A DNA stretch of 64,000 nucleotides, from assembly GCA_964559835.1 (NCBI GenBank), contig CAZLJE010000004.1, positions 62,001 through 126,000 on the forward strand, in the 5' to 3' direction. The notes below the pieces were generated by a model. It had not been told where the DNA came from and made no database searches. It saw nothing but the letters and a program-made list of their open reading frames with translations. The translations under genes and the position numbers were made by a program. This document shows positions 8,445 to 17,368 of this stretch, in pieces. Numbering within the stretch: the stretch's first letter is position 1; each line of letters opens with the position of its first letter. This DNA comes from DAISJI01 sp964559835. Lineage in GTDB: Bacteria > Acidobacteriota > Terriglobia > Terriglobales > Acidobacteriaceae.

Positions 8445-11045
8445 ATGAGCGAAACCATCGTAGCCGCGCCGAACCTGGAACAAACGCGATCTTTATCCCC
8501 GAAAACAGCCCTTCTCGGCGTCCTGGTCATGAGCTTCTCCAGCCTGCTGCTGGAGCTCGCCCTGACCCGCCTCTTCTCCGTCACGCTCTTTTATCACTTC
8601 GCGTTCCTGGCCATCTCCATCGCGCTCCTCGGTCTTGGCGCTGGCGGCGTATTTGCATACGTGAAGAAGAACTGGCTGGCGCAGTGGGACGCGGAAACGG
8701 TCGGCGCGCGCCTCTGCCTCGCGAATTCGTTTCTGCTGATCGCCGTCCTCGAGATCGACCTGCACATCCCGGTCAGCCTCACCCTTTCAGGCGCCAACTT
8801 CCTCAAGCTGACTGTCATTTACCTCGTGTCCGCCGTCCCGTTTTGCCTGACAGGACTTTTCTTTTCCGTCCTGTTCGCGCGCTCACATCAGCGCATCACG
8901 CAGCTCTACGCCGCCGATCTCGCCGGTGGCGCGCTCGCCTGTGTCGGCATCGTTCCCCTTCTTAATTTTGTCGGCGGCCCGAGCACCATCCTCTTCGCCG
9001 CCGCAGCCTCCGCATTCGCCGCCTGGATCTGGCAGCGTAGTCGGCAATCGACAATTGGCAATCGGAAATGGTTTTCGTTTTCCCTCGCCTGGGCGTTGCT
9101 TCTCTCGATTGCTGCCGTCGCAAACTACTCGGGCAAGCTCGTCGACATCGTTTATGCCAAGGGCATCCGCCGCGATAAACCCTGGGTGCTCTTCGCGCGC
9201 TGGAATGCCCTGTCGCGCGTCGAAGTCGACGACCAGAAAGGCGCCAAGGTTATCGTCATCGATGCCGACGCCTCCACCTACATCATGAACACGCCCGTCG
9301 CCGGCATGGCTCCCGAGTGGCGCCACAACCTCATGTCCGCGCCTTCGTCGCTCGCGAACGTCCTGCGCCCCAACGGCAGCTACGCCATCATCGGCCCGGG
9401 CGGCGGCGTTGACGTGCTGCGCGCCGTCGCCAATGGCAGTCCCAGCGTCACCGGCATCGAGATCAATCCCATCATCGCCACCGACATCATGCGCGGACGC
9501 TTCGCCGACTGGGCCTACCACCTCTACGAACGCCCCGAAGTCCACATCAACGTCGCCGACGGACGCTCCTGGGTGCGTAACTCCCGCGATAAATACGACG
9601 TACTGCAAATGACGCTCGTCGACACCTGGGCCTCCACCGCCGCCGGAGCGTTCGCTCTCAGCGAGAACAACCTCTACACGACCGAGGCCTTCCGCGAGTA
9701 CTTCGACCACCTTAAGCCCGACGGCATGATCGCCATCACCCGCTGGGAATTCGCCAAACCGCGGGAAGCGTTGCGCGTCGTGTCCCAGGCGATCGCGGCG
9801 CTTGAGCAGATTACGAGCAATGATCTCACCCGGAACTTCATCGTCATCTCCGACGGCCCACTGAGCGAAGACGGGCGCCCGGTAACCGTTCTCGCTAAGA
9901 AGACGCCTTTCACCACGGGTGAAGAGTTCGCGGTGGTTGATCAGCTGCAGAACTATCCGAACCTGTACCTGCTCTACGCGCCGTCGTTCGACCTGCCCAC
10001 GATATACGCCGACCGCGCGGAAATCCGCGACTGCACCGCCAGTGCCGAGCGCGGCGGCGTCATGTGCCGCGCTACTGAGTTCCTGCGGGAACGCCGCGGC
10101 AGCCCCGAAGCGGCGCGAGTCTTTCGCCAGCTCATTACGTTGCCTCCCGTGGGCGATATGTTTGCGTACCGCACACAATTCATTCGCGACTACCCCTACA
10201 ACATCTCCCCCGTCTCCGACAACGCGCCCTTCTTCTTCTTCAACGTCCGCATCAAGGACATGCTCGGCTCCCTCACCGGGGGCCGCGGTATGGACTGGCG
10301 CATCAATCTCGGCATCGTCGTCCTCCTGATGGTCTTCGCCATCTCGATCGTGGCCGTCCTCGCCTTCCTGATTCTTCCTCTACTGCTGACGGCGCGTCCT
10401 GCCATGAGCCATGGGCCATCGGCCATGAGCCTGCTGTACTTCATCGCCATCGGCCTTGGCTACATCCTCGCCGAGATCGCCTTCATCCAGCGCTTCGTCC
10501 TTTTCCTCGGACACCCGACCTACGCCCTCACCGTCGTCATTTTCATGATGCTTCTCGCCAGCGGCGCCGGCAGCCTGTTCTCGCGCAGATGGCTCTCGCG
10601 CACCTCGCAGGTCTGGGTACCGCTGATCCTGACAATCGCCCTGCTCGCCCTCTACGTCTTCGCGCTTCCGCCCGTCCTCCGCACCCTCATCGGACTGCCG
10701 TTTGCGCTGAAGCTGCTCGTTTGCGCCGTCGTCCTCGTCCCGCTCGGCCTTGCCATGGGCATGCCTTTCCCGACCGGGCTCCGCGCCCTCGCCGACGCCC
10801 ACCAGCAGGCCGGGGTCCCCAGCGCGCCCGCTTCTGGCGCGATGGGGTGGGAGGACAACACCATCGAATGGGCCTGGGCGCTCAACGCCGCTTCCAGCGT
10901 CCTCGGCTCCGTGCTCGCCATGCTGATCGCCATCCAGTGGGGACTTGGCGTTACGTTGGCCTGCGGCGCGGCCGCTTATCTCGCCGCCCTCGTCCTGAGC
11001 CGCAGTCTGGCGCACCAAGGCGCACTTAATCCCGCCTCCAACTGA
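8445..11045 (+). CDS. Polytopic membrane protein with spermidine-synthase-like (SAM-binding) domain
   Basis: An 866-residue fusion. The N-terminal block (about residues 25-245) and C-terminal block (about 620-860) are strings of hydrophobic helices. The middle is a Rossmann methyltransferase/aminopropyltransferase-like domain with IGPGGGVDV near residue 316, GIEINPII near 340 and VADGRSW near 373. This resembles the fused-MFS/spermidine synthase proteins common in Acidobacteriota. True spermidine synthase activity is not assured, because the family is largely uncharacterised. Two short-word repeats lie in frame within the gene, at about 9041-9071 and 10402-10431. ATG 8445 follows the acpS array and has no clear Shine-Dalgarno. 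Confidence 0.8.
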   Translation: MSETIVAAPNLEQTRSLSPKTALLGVLVMSFSSLLLELALTRLFSVTLFYHFAFLAISIALLGLGAGGVFAYVKKNWLAQWDAETVGARLCLANSFLLIAVLEIDLHIPVSLTLSGANFLKLTVIYLVSAVPFCLTGLFFSVLFARSHQRITQLYAADLAGGALACVGIVPLLNFVGGPSTILFAAAASAFAAWIWQRSRQSTIGNRKWFSFSLAWALLLSIAAVANYSGKLVDIVYAKGIRRDKPWVLFARWNALSRVEVDDQKGAKVIVIDADASTYIMNTPVAGMAPEWRHNLMSAPSSLANVLRPNGSYAIIGPGGGVDVLRAVANGSPSVTGIEINPIIATDIMRGRFADWAYHLYERPEVHINVADGRSWVRNSRDKYDVLQMTLVDTWASTAAGAFALSENNLYTTEAFREYFDHLKPDGMIAITRWEFAKPREALRVVSQAIAALEQITSNDLTRNFIVISDGPLSEDGRPVTVLAKKTPFTTGEEFAVVDQLQNYPNLYLLYAPSFDLPTIYADRAEIRDCTASAERGGVMCRATEFLRERRGSPEAARVFRQLITLPPVGDMFAYRTQFIRDYPYNISPVSDNAPFFFFNVRIKDMLGSLTGGRGMDWRINLGIVVLLMVFAISIVAVLAFLILPLLLTARPAMSHGPSAMSLLYFIAIGLGYILAEIAFIQRFVLFLGHPTYALTVVIFMMLLASGAGSLFSRRWLSRTSQVWVPLILTIALLALYVFALPPVLRTLIGLPFALKLLVCAVVLVPLGLAMGMPFPTGLRALADAHQQAGVPSAPASGAMGWEDNTIEWAWALNAASSVLGSVLAMLIAIQWGLGVTLACGAAAYLAALVLSRSLAHQGALNPASN
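9041..9071. repeat. In-frame short-word repeat inside a coding gene
   Basis: GGCAATCGACAATTGGCAATCGG: two GGCAATCG words around a spacer inside the 866-residue membrane protein gene, encoding the RQSTIGNRKW segment in a loop after a predicted helix. Confidence 0.55.
10402..10431. repeat. In-frame short-word repeat inside a coding gene
   Basis: CCATGAGCCATGGGCCATCGG then CCATGAGCC: four CCAT-GAGC-like words in frame, encoding AMSHGPSAMS between two predicted transmembrane helices of the 866-residue protein. Confidence 0.6.
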
Positions 11046-11139
11046 TATTACGCAGTTCACCTAGTTGAGTGCTGCCGCTCCAGCGGGTACGATAAGCCCA
11101 CTCGCTTCGATTCCCAGCTACCCAGGTCAACCGAACACC

Positions 11140-11889
11140 ATGCGCCGCACAGTTCTCTGCATCGACGACGACGAACGCTCTCTGTACATTCGCGGCAAGA
11201 TCCTTGAGCGCCTCGACTATCGCGTGCTCACCGCCAAGTCCGCCGCTGAGGGCCTGAAGACGTTCTCCAGCCAAGGCGCCGATATCGTCATCCTCGACTA
11301 CTACATGCCCGACATGACCGGAGCGGAAGTCGCCTGGGAACTGAAGCGCCGTGGCTCGAAAGTCCCCATCCTGATGCTCTCCTCGGCCGTCTTCTGTCCC
11401 GACGACGCCACCGACGTCGTTGACGCCTTCTGCGCCAAGATTGACGGCCCTGCCAACCTCCTGGATGTCCTCCAGCGCCTGGTGAACGCTGCCGAAAAGC
11501 GGGGTGGAACGCGCCGCCATTCCATCCTCCATGTCGAGGCGAACGACAGCCAGCGTTACGCCCTCGCACGCTCGCTGCGCCGCGCCGGATTCAAGGTGCT
11601 GGAGGCGAGTAGCGGCGCCGAAGCTCTCGACGCCATCAAGGCCTGTCCCGACCTCGTACTGCTCGACGTCCGCCTGCCCGATATGGACGGCTACGAAGTC
11701 TGCCGCCGCATCAAGGCCGATCCCACTACCGCCCGCATTCCCGTCCTCCATCTCGCCGCCATCAACGATACGGGCCGGACTAAGGGCGTCGAATCGGGCG
11801 ACGACGGCTATCTCGTGCAGCCCCTTCCAGCTCACGAACTCGTCGCCGCCGTCCACGCACTCATCGAGCGCCGCACTAGTCCTGAGTAA
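11140..11889 (+). CDS. Response regulator with two receiver domains and no output domain
   Basis: Cytoplasmic signalling protein of 249 residues from ATG 11140 (MRRTVLCIDDD); the frame extends upstream to 11065. REC1 (about residues 1-120) has the acidic triplet DDD, the phosphoacceptor in VILDYYMPDM, a Ser after LML and a Lys in CAKIDGP. REC2 (about 127-245) keeps LLDVRLPDMDG, but the acidic pair reads EAND and the conserved Lys is Gln in YLVQPLP. It may therefore be a degenerate or altered receiver. No kinase is adjacent and the partner is unknown. The stop TAA lies in a repeat array. Confidence 0.85.
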   Translation: MRRTVLCIDDDERSLYIRGKILERLDYRVLTAKSAAEGLKTFSSQGADIVILDYYMPDMTGAEVAWELKRRGSKVPILMLSSAVFCPDDATDVVDAFCAKIDGPANLLDVLQRLVNAAEKRGGTRRHSILHVEANDSQRYALARSLRRAGFKVLEASSGAEALDAIKACPDLVLLDVRLPDMDGYEVCRRIKADPTTARIPVLHLAAINDTGRTKGVESGDDGYLVQPLPAHELVAAVHALIERRTSPE

Positions 11890-11992
11890 CGAGCAACCAG
11901 TACGGAGTAACAAGTAATAAGTAATAGGCAACACAGAAGTCTCACTCCCTGAGCCCTACGCCCTGAGCCCTGCGCCCTATGCCCAGCTTCTG
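11882..11992. repeat. Short-word array (GAGTAAC / AGTAATAAGT / CCTGAGCCCT words)
   Basis: Starts on the stop codon of the double-receiver gene with GAGTAACGAGCAACCAGTAC and AGTAACAAGTAATAAGTAAT. It continues with CCCTGAGCCCTACGCCCTGA and similar units up to the MCE gene promoter region. Both word types recur elsewhere (7.9 kb, 55.7 kb). Confidence 0.75.
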
Positions 11993-12038
11993 CTATCATT
12001 CACCCTCAAATTTCCTGTAGTTCGATCGGGAGAGCGAC

Positions 12039-13112
12039 TTGCCTAGTCAGCAGCAGGTCCGTTGGTCGCAATTGCGTGTCGGCATCGTCGTTATCATTGC
12101 CAGCATCACTCTCGGCGTCCTTATCTTCCTCATGTCCGGCACCGCCGGCCTGTTCACCAAGAAGATCACGCTGACTGCCTACGTCGATAACGCTGGAGGC
12201 TTGCGCCAAGGCGCGCCTGTGCGCCTGGAGGGCGTGGACATCGGCAACGTGACCGATATCGCGGTCGATCCCAGCCGCAGGGACAACCCCGTACGCGTAC
12301 GTTTTAAGGTCGCGACCAAGTACCCCGGCGCCATCAAGAAGGATTCGCAGGCCATGCTCAGCACCGCCGGCGTACTCGGCGAGACCTTCCTCGACATCGA
12401 CAGCCGCCAGGCGACCGGCCCCGACGTGAAGGACGGCGACACGCTCATCGTCAAGCCGACCACGGACTTCAACGACGTCGTGCGCGCCAGCCAGGGCACG
12501 CTGCAAAACGTCGACATACTGGTCAAGCGTCTCGACCGCATCCTGGGGCAGATCGAGAGCGGCAACGGCTCCATCGGCAAGTTCATTTACGACGAGAGCC
12601 TTTACAACAAGCTGAATGCCAGCCTGAATTCCGTGCAGACGATGATCAACGAGGTCCAGTCGGGCAAGGGCTCGGTCGGCAAACTGCTCTACTCCGACGA
12701 GATGTACAACAAGCTGAACGGCACCATCGATAACGTGAACAAAGTGATCGATGAGGTCAATTCCGGCAACGGCTCCATCGGCAAGCTGATCAAGGATCCC
12801 CAGCTCTACGACAACGCCAACGAGACCATCGCCAAGGCCAACAAGCTGATGAGCGACATCAACTCCGGAAAAGGCGCGCTCGGCAAGTTCGCCTCCGACC
12901 CCGAGTTCGCCAAAAAACTCGACACCACCATCACGAACCTGTCGGCGATCTCGGAGAAAATGAACTCGCCCGACGGCACTGTCGGTAAACTGCTGACCGA
13001 TGGCTCTGTCTATAACAACACCGACCAGGCGCTGCTCGAAATGCGCAAGCTGCTCGAAGCCGTCCGCCAGAACCCGAAGAAGTACCTGACCATCCACTTC
13101 AAGGTGTTCTGA
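12039..13112 (+). CDS. MCE/MlaD-family protein with five tandem 34-residue repeats
   Basis: Membrane-anchored periplasmic protein of 357 residues from TTG 12039. One N-terminal helix (VGIVVIIASITLGVLIFL) is followed by an MCE domain (about residues 42-140, with VDNAGGLRQGAPVRLEGVDIG and STAGVLGETFLDI). MCE proteins bind lipids for transport between membranes, usually with MlaE permease and MlaF ATPase. Neither is encoded nearby here. Residues 174-343 are five 34-residue units of the form SGxGSxGKLxxDxxLYxxLN. The units look helical and would extend the protein across the periplasm. The gene is an orphan between a regulator and an amidase. Confidence 0.88.
   Translation: MPSQQQVRWSQLRVGIVVIIASITLGVLIFLMSGTAGLFTKKITLTAYVDNAGGLRQGAPVRLEGVDIGNVTDIAVDPSRRDNPVRVRFKVATKYPGAIKKDSQAMLSTAGVLGETFLDIDSRQATGPDVKDGDTLIVKPTTDFNDVVRASQGTLQNVDILVKRLDRILGQIESGNGSIGKFIYDESLYNKLNASLNSVQTMINEVQSGKGSVGKLLYSDEMYNKLNGTIDNVNKVIDEVNSGNGSIGKLIKDPQLYDNANETIAKANKLMSDINSGKGALGKFASDPEFAKKLDTTITNLSAISEKMNSPDGTVGKLLTDGSVYNNTDQALLEMRKLLEAVRQNPKKYLTIHFKVF
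12558..13067 (+). repeat. Five tandem 102-bp coding repeats in the MCE gene
   Basis: Direct in-frame repeats of 34 codons each, starting at residues 174, 208, 242, 276 and 310. Each opens with S(G/P)xG(S/A/T)xGK. The first two are the most alike; later copies drift. Confidence 0.85.
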
Positions 13113-13235
13113 CCAGCACCACCTTGAAGAGTTCGCCCGAAATAAATCGAAGGAACCGCATCGTGAGCCCTTCGTGCCCATCGTGTGAACTCTTTTGTCG
13201 TTATCTATGATGTTCCAGCCCCGTGGAGTGAACGC

Positions 13236-14930
13236 ATGCGCCGCAAGCTCTCGCTGATCTTAGCCACTCTGGTCGTCTGCTCCATTGCTTCTGCTCAGGC
13301 GCCCTCGCCGATGGATCGCGACCTCCTCGAGGTCAACATCCCGCAACTTCATGCGCTCTACTCCTCGCACAAGTACACCGTTACCCAAGTCGTGAACTGG
13401 TACCTCGCCCGCATTGCGAAGTACAACGGCATCTACGGCGCCGTGCAGAACCTCGATCCTGGCGCCTTACAGACCGCAGCTCGCGAAGACGCCGAAGCTC
13501 GCCGCAAGGATTTCAAACCCGGTCCGCTCTGGGGCGTTCCCATCGTCATCAAGGCGAACACCAGCATCCAGGGCCGTATCACCACCGACGGCTGGAAGGG
13601 CTACAAGATTCCCGGCAAAGAACTCATCGCCCCGCGCGACGCAACCATCGTCGCCAAACTCAAAGCCGCCGGCGCGGTGATCATCGGCCAGACCAATATG
13701 CCCGATTTTGCCGCCAGCGACACGAACCGCAGTTCCGTCTTCGGCCGCACCGGCAACGCTTACGACGTCCGCTACAGTCCCGGCGGCTCCTCGGGCGGCA
13801 CCGTCACCGCCATTACCTCGAATCTCGCAATGCTGGGCACCGGCACCGATACCGGCAACTCCATCCGCATGCCGTCGAGCACCAGCTCCGTCGTCGGCGT
13901 TTTCCCGACGCGCGGCCTTGTCAGCATCGCGGGCATCGCGCCGCTCGATTGGCTGCTCGACAACACCGGCCCGATCGCGCGCAATGTTACTGACGCCGCA
14001 ATCGCGCTCGGCGTAATGGCCGGCGAGGATCCCGTCGACGCACGTACCGTCGGTTCCTCTGCGAAGGCCGAACCAGCGCCTTACACCAAGTACCTGAAAC
14101 CCGACGCCCTCAAAGGCAAGCGCTTCGGCGTTCCAGCGTTCGTCCTGCACGGAACAGGAGTGCCGTTCCAGGGGCTTCCGCCATCCGCTACCGCCGAAGA
14201 TCTGGCTCACGAGCAGCGCGTCGAAACCGAACTGCTTCGGCCGGAAACGCGTGCGGCGTTCCTGACAGCCATCGAAGGTCTGCGCGCGGCCGGAGCCGAA
14301 GTCATCTTCGACGACTCCATCCTTCCCGACAGCTTCGCCCAAACTGCCGCCCGCATCTGCACCTTTCCTTACGTTCGCGAGGGCACCGACAATTTCCTCG
14401 CCAACTTCGGTCCGCCCCAGTACCACTCGGTCGACGAGTACCAAAAGGCCATCGGCTCGCCCCTGCCGCAGGTCGTCACCGGCCGCGCCATCGTCGACAA
14501 TGTCAAGAAGGAGCAGCCGGCGATTTCGCAACGCAAGCTCGAAAGCGATTCCGAAGCAAACGCCTTCTATTACGACCCTCTGAAGCGCGCGCTCGCGGCT
14601 TATGCCGAAGTATTCGAGCGCCTTAATCTTGACGGCCTCGTTTATCCCGCCGCCCAGATGCCGCCGCCCGACGAAACCATGCCGCAGGACGGCCGCCTCA
14701 GCTCAGGTCCGCACAGCGCCACTAGTTGGGTGAACATGTTGGGGGTGCCGGCAGTGGTGGTCCCCGGCGGCTTGTACGCAACCGGCCTCCCTTTCGGCTT
14801 GGAGATTTCAGGACTGCCCTGGCACGATGGCGACCTGCTCGGCTACGCTTACGCCTACGAGCAGGCGACGCACCACCGCCATCCGCCCGTGCTGGTCGAC
14901 AGGGGCCTCCTCCCGACGTTAAACCCATAA
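13236..14930 (+). CDS. Exported amidase (amidase signature family)
   Basis: Amidohydrolase of the amidase-signature family, about 564 residues from ATG 13236 (MRRKLSLILATLVVCSIASAQ, a clear signal peptide); the frame extends upstream to 13185. The Ser-cisSer-Lys triad is present: Lys in GVPIVIKANTSI, cis-Ser in SPGGSSGGT and the nucleophile in GTDTGNSIRMPSS. The usual GTDTGGS is GTDTGNS here. Export suggests it acts on amides in the periplasm or outside, not in Glu-tRNA(Gln) amidation. The substrate is unknown and there is no operon partner. Confidence 0.88.
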   Translation: MRRKLSLILATLVVCSIASAQAPSPMDRDLLEVNIPQLHALYSSHKYTVTQVVNWYLARIAKYNGIYGAVQNLDPGALQTAAREDAEARRKDFKPGPLWGVPIVIKANTSIQGRITTDGWKGYKIPGKELIAPRDATIVAKLKAAGAVIIGQTNMPDFAASDTNRSSVFGRTGNAYDVRYSPGGSSGGTVTAITSNLAMLGTGTDTGNSIRMPSSTSSVVGVFPTRGLVSIAGIAPLDWLLDNTGPIARNVTDAAIALGVMAGEDPVDARTVGSSAKAEPAPYTKYLKPDALKGKRFGVPAFVLHGTGVPFQGLPPSATAEDLAHEQRVETELLRPETRAAFLTAIEGLRAAGAEVIFDDSILPDSFAQTAARICTFPYVREGTDNFLANFGPPQYHSVDEYQKAIGSPLPQVVTGRAIVDNVKKEQPAISQRKLESDSEANAFYYDPLKRALAAYAEVFERLNLDGLVYPAAQMPPPDETMPQDGRLSSGPHSATSWVNMLGVPAVVVPGGLYATGLPFGLEISGLPWHDGDLLGYAYAYEQATHHRHPPVLVDRGLLPTLNP

Positions 14931-14943
14931 CGTGCTCGGGAGC

Positions 14944-16188
14944 TCAGCAAGCGCACTCGCGGCTTCTCTGCAGCAGCAGCTCCTTTTCGCGCGCATTGCG
15001 TGTGAGGCCGGCGGCGCGCTCGAATTCCTCGCGCGCTTCTTGCAACCTGCCGAGCTTTTTCAATAAATCTCCGCGGACGCTCGGCAGCAGGTGATACTCC
15101 TTCAACGACGGCTCGGTCCTGAGCTGATCGAGCGCATCCAATCCCGCCTGCGGCCCGAATGCCATCCCCAAGGCCACGGCCCGGTTCAGCTCGATCACAG
15201 GTGACGGCCAGACTTGTGCCAGTTCATCGTAAAGCTCGGTGATCCGCGCCCAGTCCGTCTCTTCCGCCGTTCGTGCCCGGGCATGTGTGGCTGCGATCTC
15301 TCCCTGTAGGACATATGGCCCCCTGGCGCCGAGCTTCGCCGCAGCGTCCAACGCCGACAGTCCTCGCCCGATCAGCAAGTGGTCCCATCGCGAGCGGTCC
15401 TGGTCCAGCAGGAGGATTGGTCTCCCCGATGTGTCCACTCGCGCGCGCAATCGCGACGCCTGGATCTCCATTAACGCGACCAGCCCCAGGACCTCTGCCT
15501 CCTGTGGCGACAGTCCCGCGAGAATGCGCCCCAGCCGCAGCGCCTCTTCGCACAGCGCCGGACGTACCCAATCCTCTCCCGCAGTTGCCGAATAACCTTC
15601 ATTGAAGACCAGGTAGATGACCTGGCAGACCGACGCGAGCCGCGCCTCAAACTCCGCACCGCGCGGTACCTCGAACGGGACGCGGGCTTCCGCGAGTGTC
15701 CGTTTTGCTCTCACGATCCGCTGCGCGATGGTGGCTTCCGGCGCCAGGAACGCGCGCGCGATCTCGTCCGTCGTCAAGCCGCCCAGTAAACGCAGCGTCA
15801 GCGCGACTCGCGCCTCCATCGACAGCACGGGATGACAGGCGATAAGCAGCAGCCGCAGCAGGTCGTCCCCGATGTGATCGTCCATCGCGCCATCCAGGCT
15901 TTCCCGTTCGGCGGCCACTCGGCCAAGTTCCTCGTGCTTGCGATCGACCAGTTGATTGCGACGCAGGTGGTCGATGGCGCGTCGCTTTGCGACGGCCATT
16001 AACCATGCTGCCGGGTTCTGCGGGATCCCAGTTTCAGGCCATTGCTCCAGCGCGGCCACGAGTGCTTCGTGTGCCAGGTCTTCCGCCAGCCCAACATCCC
16101 GTACGATCCGCGTCAGCCCGGCAATGATCTTGGCGGACTCGATCTTCCACACGGCCTCGATCGCGCTATGAGTTTCAGTGGTCCCCAC
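14944..16188 (-). CDS. ECF42-type RNA polymerase sigma factor with C-terminal TPR-like extension
   Basis: Extracytoplasmic-function sigma factor of about 414 residues. Sigma-2 (LTRIVRDVGLAEDLAHEALVAAL then NPAAWLMAVAKRRAIDHLRR) and sigma-4 (LTLRLLGGLTTDEIARAF then QRIVRAKRTL) lie in the first 180 residues. The long C-terminal part (GYSATAGEDWVRPALCEEALRL, ELAQVWPSPVIELNRAVAL) is the DUF6596/TPR-like domain of group ECF42. This group lacks a normal anti-sigma factor and is encoded with DGPF/YCII proteins, as seen here. The start is uncertain: GTG at 16188 or 16194 is likelier than GTG 16251, which lies inside a palindromic repeat. Confidence 0.9.
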   Translation of the reverse strand: MGTTETHSAIEAVWKIESAKIIAGLTRIVRDVGLAEDLAHEALVAALEQWPETGIPQNPAAWLMAVAKRRAIDHLRRNQLVDRKHEELGRVAAERESLDGAMDDHIGDDLLRLLLIACHPVLSMEARVALTLRLLGGLTTDEIARAFLAPEATIAQRIVRAKRTLAEARVPFEVPRGAEFEARLASVCQVIYLVFNEGYSATAGEDWVRPALCEEALRLGRILAGLSPQEAEVLGLVALMEIQASRLRARVDTSGRPILLLDQDRSRWDHLLIGRGLSALDAAAKLGARGPYVLQGEIAATHARARTAEETDWARITELYDELAQVWPSPVIELNRAVALGMAFGPQAGLDALDQLRTEPSLKEYHLLPSVRGDLLKKLGRLQEAREEFERAAGLTRNAREKELLLQRSRECAC

Positions 16189-16215
16189 GATCACCGATGA
16201 TAGCTGGTCATGGGA

Positions 16216-16272
16216 GGAGCAGCCCACCGACGGCCCACCCCGAGTAACCACTTGGGGTGGGCCGTCTACTCT
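16216..16272. repeat. Perfect palindrome with ACGGCCCACCCC arms
   Basis: ACGGCCCACCCC and GGGGTGGGCCGT are perfect 12-base inverted arms separated by about 12 bases. They lie between the sigma factor and the YCII genes. The core matches the dispersed GGTGG(G/C)CCACC element at about 940-975, 36925-36945 and 48245-48285. It could form a hairpin in the transcript and reduce read-through into the sigma gene. Confidence 0.75.
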
Positions 16273-16293
16273 GTGGGCGATTCCAGGTGCGGA

Positions 16294-16680
16294 TTACGGG
16301 TTCTGACCGCAAATTCTCTGGAAGTCTTCGGGGCCGAAGATCTGCCGGATCTCAGTTTCGCCTTCCCATTCCGGCCAGTACTTCGCGTGCAGCTCCATGA
16401 AGTGCTTCGCGCCCGCGAGCGCCTCCTCCTTGGACGGCAACTCGAACATCGCGTAGCCGCCGACCACTTCCTTCGTCTCCGAGAACGGCCCGTCGATCAC
16501 GCTGACCTTCCCGCCCGAAACGCGGACCTTGGTTGAGTTCGCTGTCGGCGCCAATCCGCCAGTACCGACCATCGTGCCCTTTTGGCTGGCGTCATGGCTC
16601 AGCTTCGCTATCTCGTCCATCAGCTGCTTCGGCGGCATTCCGTTGTTCTCGGCAGACTTCACCAGCATCATGAATCGCAT
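16294..16680 (-). CDS. YCII/DGPF-domain protein (ECF42 partner)
   Basis: Small cytoplasmic protein of 128 residues with the YCII-related fold (MRFMMLVKSAENN, GGKVSVIDGPFSETKEVVGGYAMFEL, EIRQIFGPEDF). The DGPF signature is intact. These proteins accompany ECF42 sigma factors and are thought to be their targets or modulators; enzymatic activity is unproven. The start is ATG 16680, after an AGGAGACGAAAG Shine-Dalgarno; the frame extends upstream to 16728. It lies 56 bases downstream of a second YCII gene and upstream of the sigma gene, so the three probably form one unit. Confidence 0.87.
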   Translation of the reverse strand: MRFMMLVKSAENNGMPPKQLMDEIAKLSHDASQKGTMVGTGGLAPTANSTKVRVSGGKVSVIDGPFSETKEVVGGYAMFELPSKEEALAGAKHFMELHAKYWPEWEGETEIRQIFGPEDFQRICGQNP

Positions 16681-16736
16681 CTTTCGTCTCCTATGAGGTT
16701 GTTTTTCGTGTTTGGTCGATCCGCACAAGGCGCGGA

Positions 16737-17159
16737 TTACTTCTCACTCTTTGCGCGCAGTCTCTGCTCCTGCTCGCGCAACTCGGGTGTTAACTCCGCG
16801 CCGAAGTCCTCGGCCTCGAATACCGGGCGTATCTCGACTTCCTCGCCCTGGTCGAAAGGAGCGCGCTTGAGCCACTCGACCGCTTCGTCCATCGAGCGGA
16901 CCTGCCATAACCAGAATCCCGCGATCAGCTCCTTGGACTCGGTGAACGGTCCATCGATCACCGTCGGCTTGGCGGCTCCTGCATTCGCGAACCTCACCCG
17001 TTTTCCCTTGGAAGTTGGTTTCAGCCCTTCTGCGGCGAGCATGACGCCGGCCTTCACCAGCTCTTCATTGAATTTGCCCATTTTGGCGAGCAGCTCCTGC
17101 TTGGGCATTACACCCGCTTCCGACTCCTTCGTCGCCTTTACCATTACCAGTACTCGCAT
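16737..17159 (-). CDS. YCII/DGPF-domain protein (ECF42 partner, second copy)
   Basis: A 140-residue paralogue of the neighbouring YCII protein (MRVLVMVKATKESEAG, PTVIDGPFTESKELIAGFWLWQV, VEIRPVFEAEDFG). It has a highly charged C-terminal tail (ELTPELREQEQRLRAKSEK) that the other copy lacks. ATG 17159 is preceded by a CGGAGACAAACG Shine-Dalgarno. It is the first gene of the likely YCII-YCII-ECF42 operon. The TGTTTCATTCGACGTGTTCAT-like region upstream holds the promoter, but I cannot define it. Confidence 0.87.
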   Translation of the reverse strand: MRVLVMVKATKESEAGVMPKQELLAKMGKFNEELVKAGVMLAAEGLKPTSKGKRVRFANAGAAKPTVIDGPFTESKELIAGFWLWQVRSMDEAVEWLKRAPFDQGEEVEIRPVFEAEDFGAELTPELREQEQRLRAKSEK

Positions 17160-17368
17160 CGTTTGTCTCCGTTGATCCGTTTGGCCGTTTTTCCGGCTCT
17201 ATGAACACGTCGAATGAAACAATCGCAAATCGACACGTCGCTCGACAATTTAAGCAGTTTTTTTCAGATGAATGGAATCAGTGAGATAGAACAGGAGTTC
17301 CCATGACATTCATTGTGAGACTATGTGTAGCGCATGTCCGTACTACCTACGATGGATAGGAGGCTCTC

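Noticed and set aside
8883..10178. Long open frame of 431 residues on the minus strand
   Set aside because: Lies opposite the 866-residue membrane protein gene; the product is Gly/Asp/Val-rich with no motif, typical of an antisense frame in GC-rich DNA.
13467..14531. 354-residue minus-strand frame
   Set aside because: Antisense to the exported amidase; no motif.
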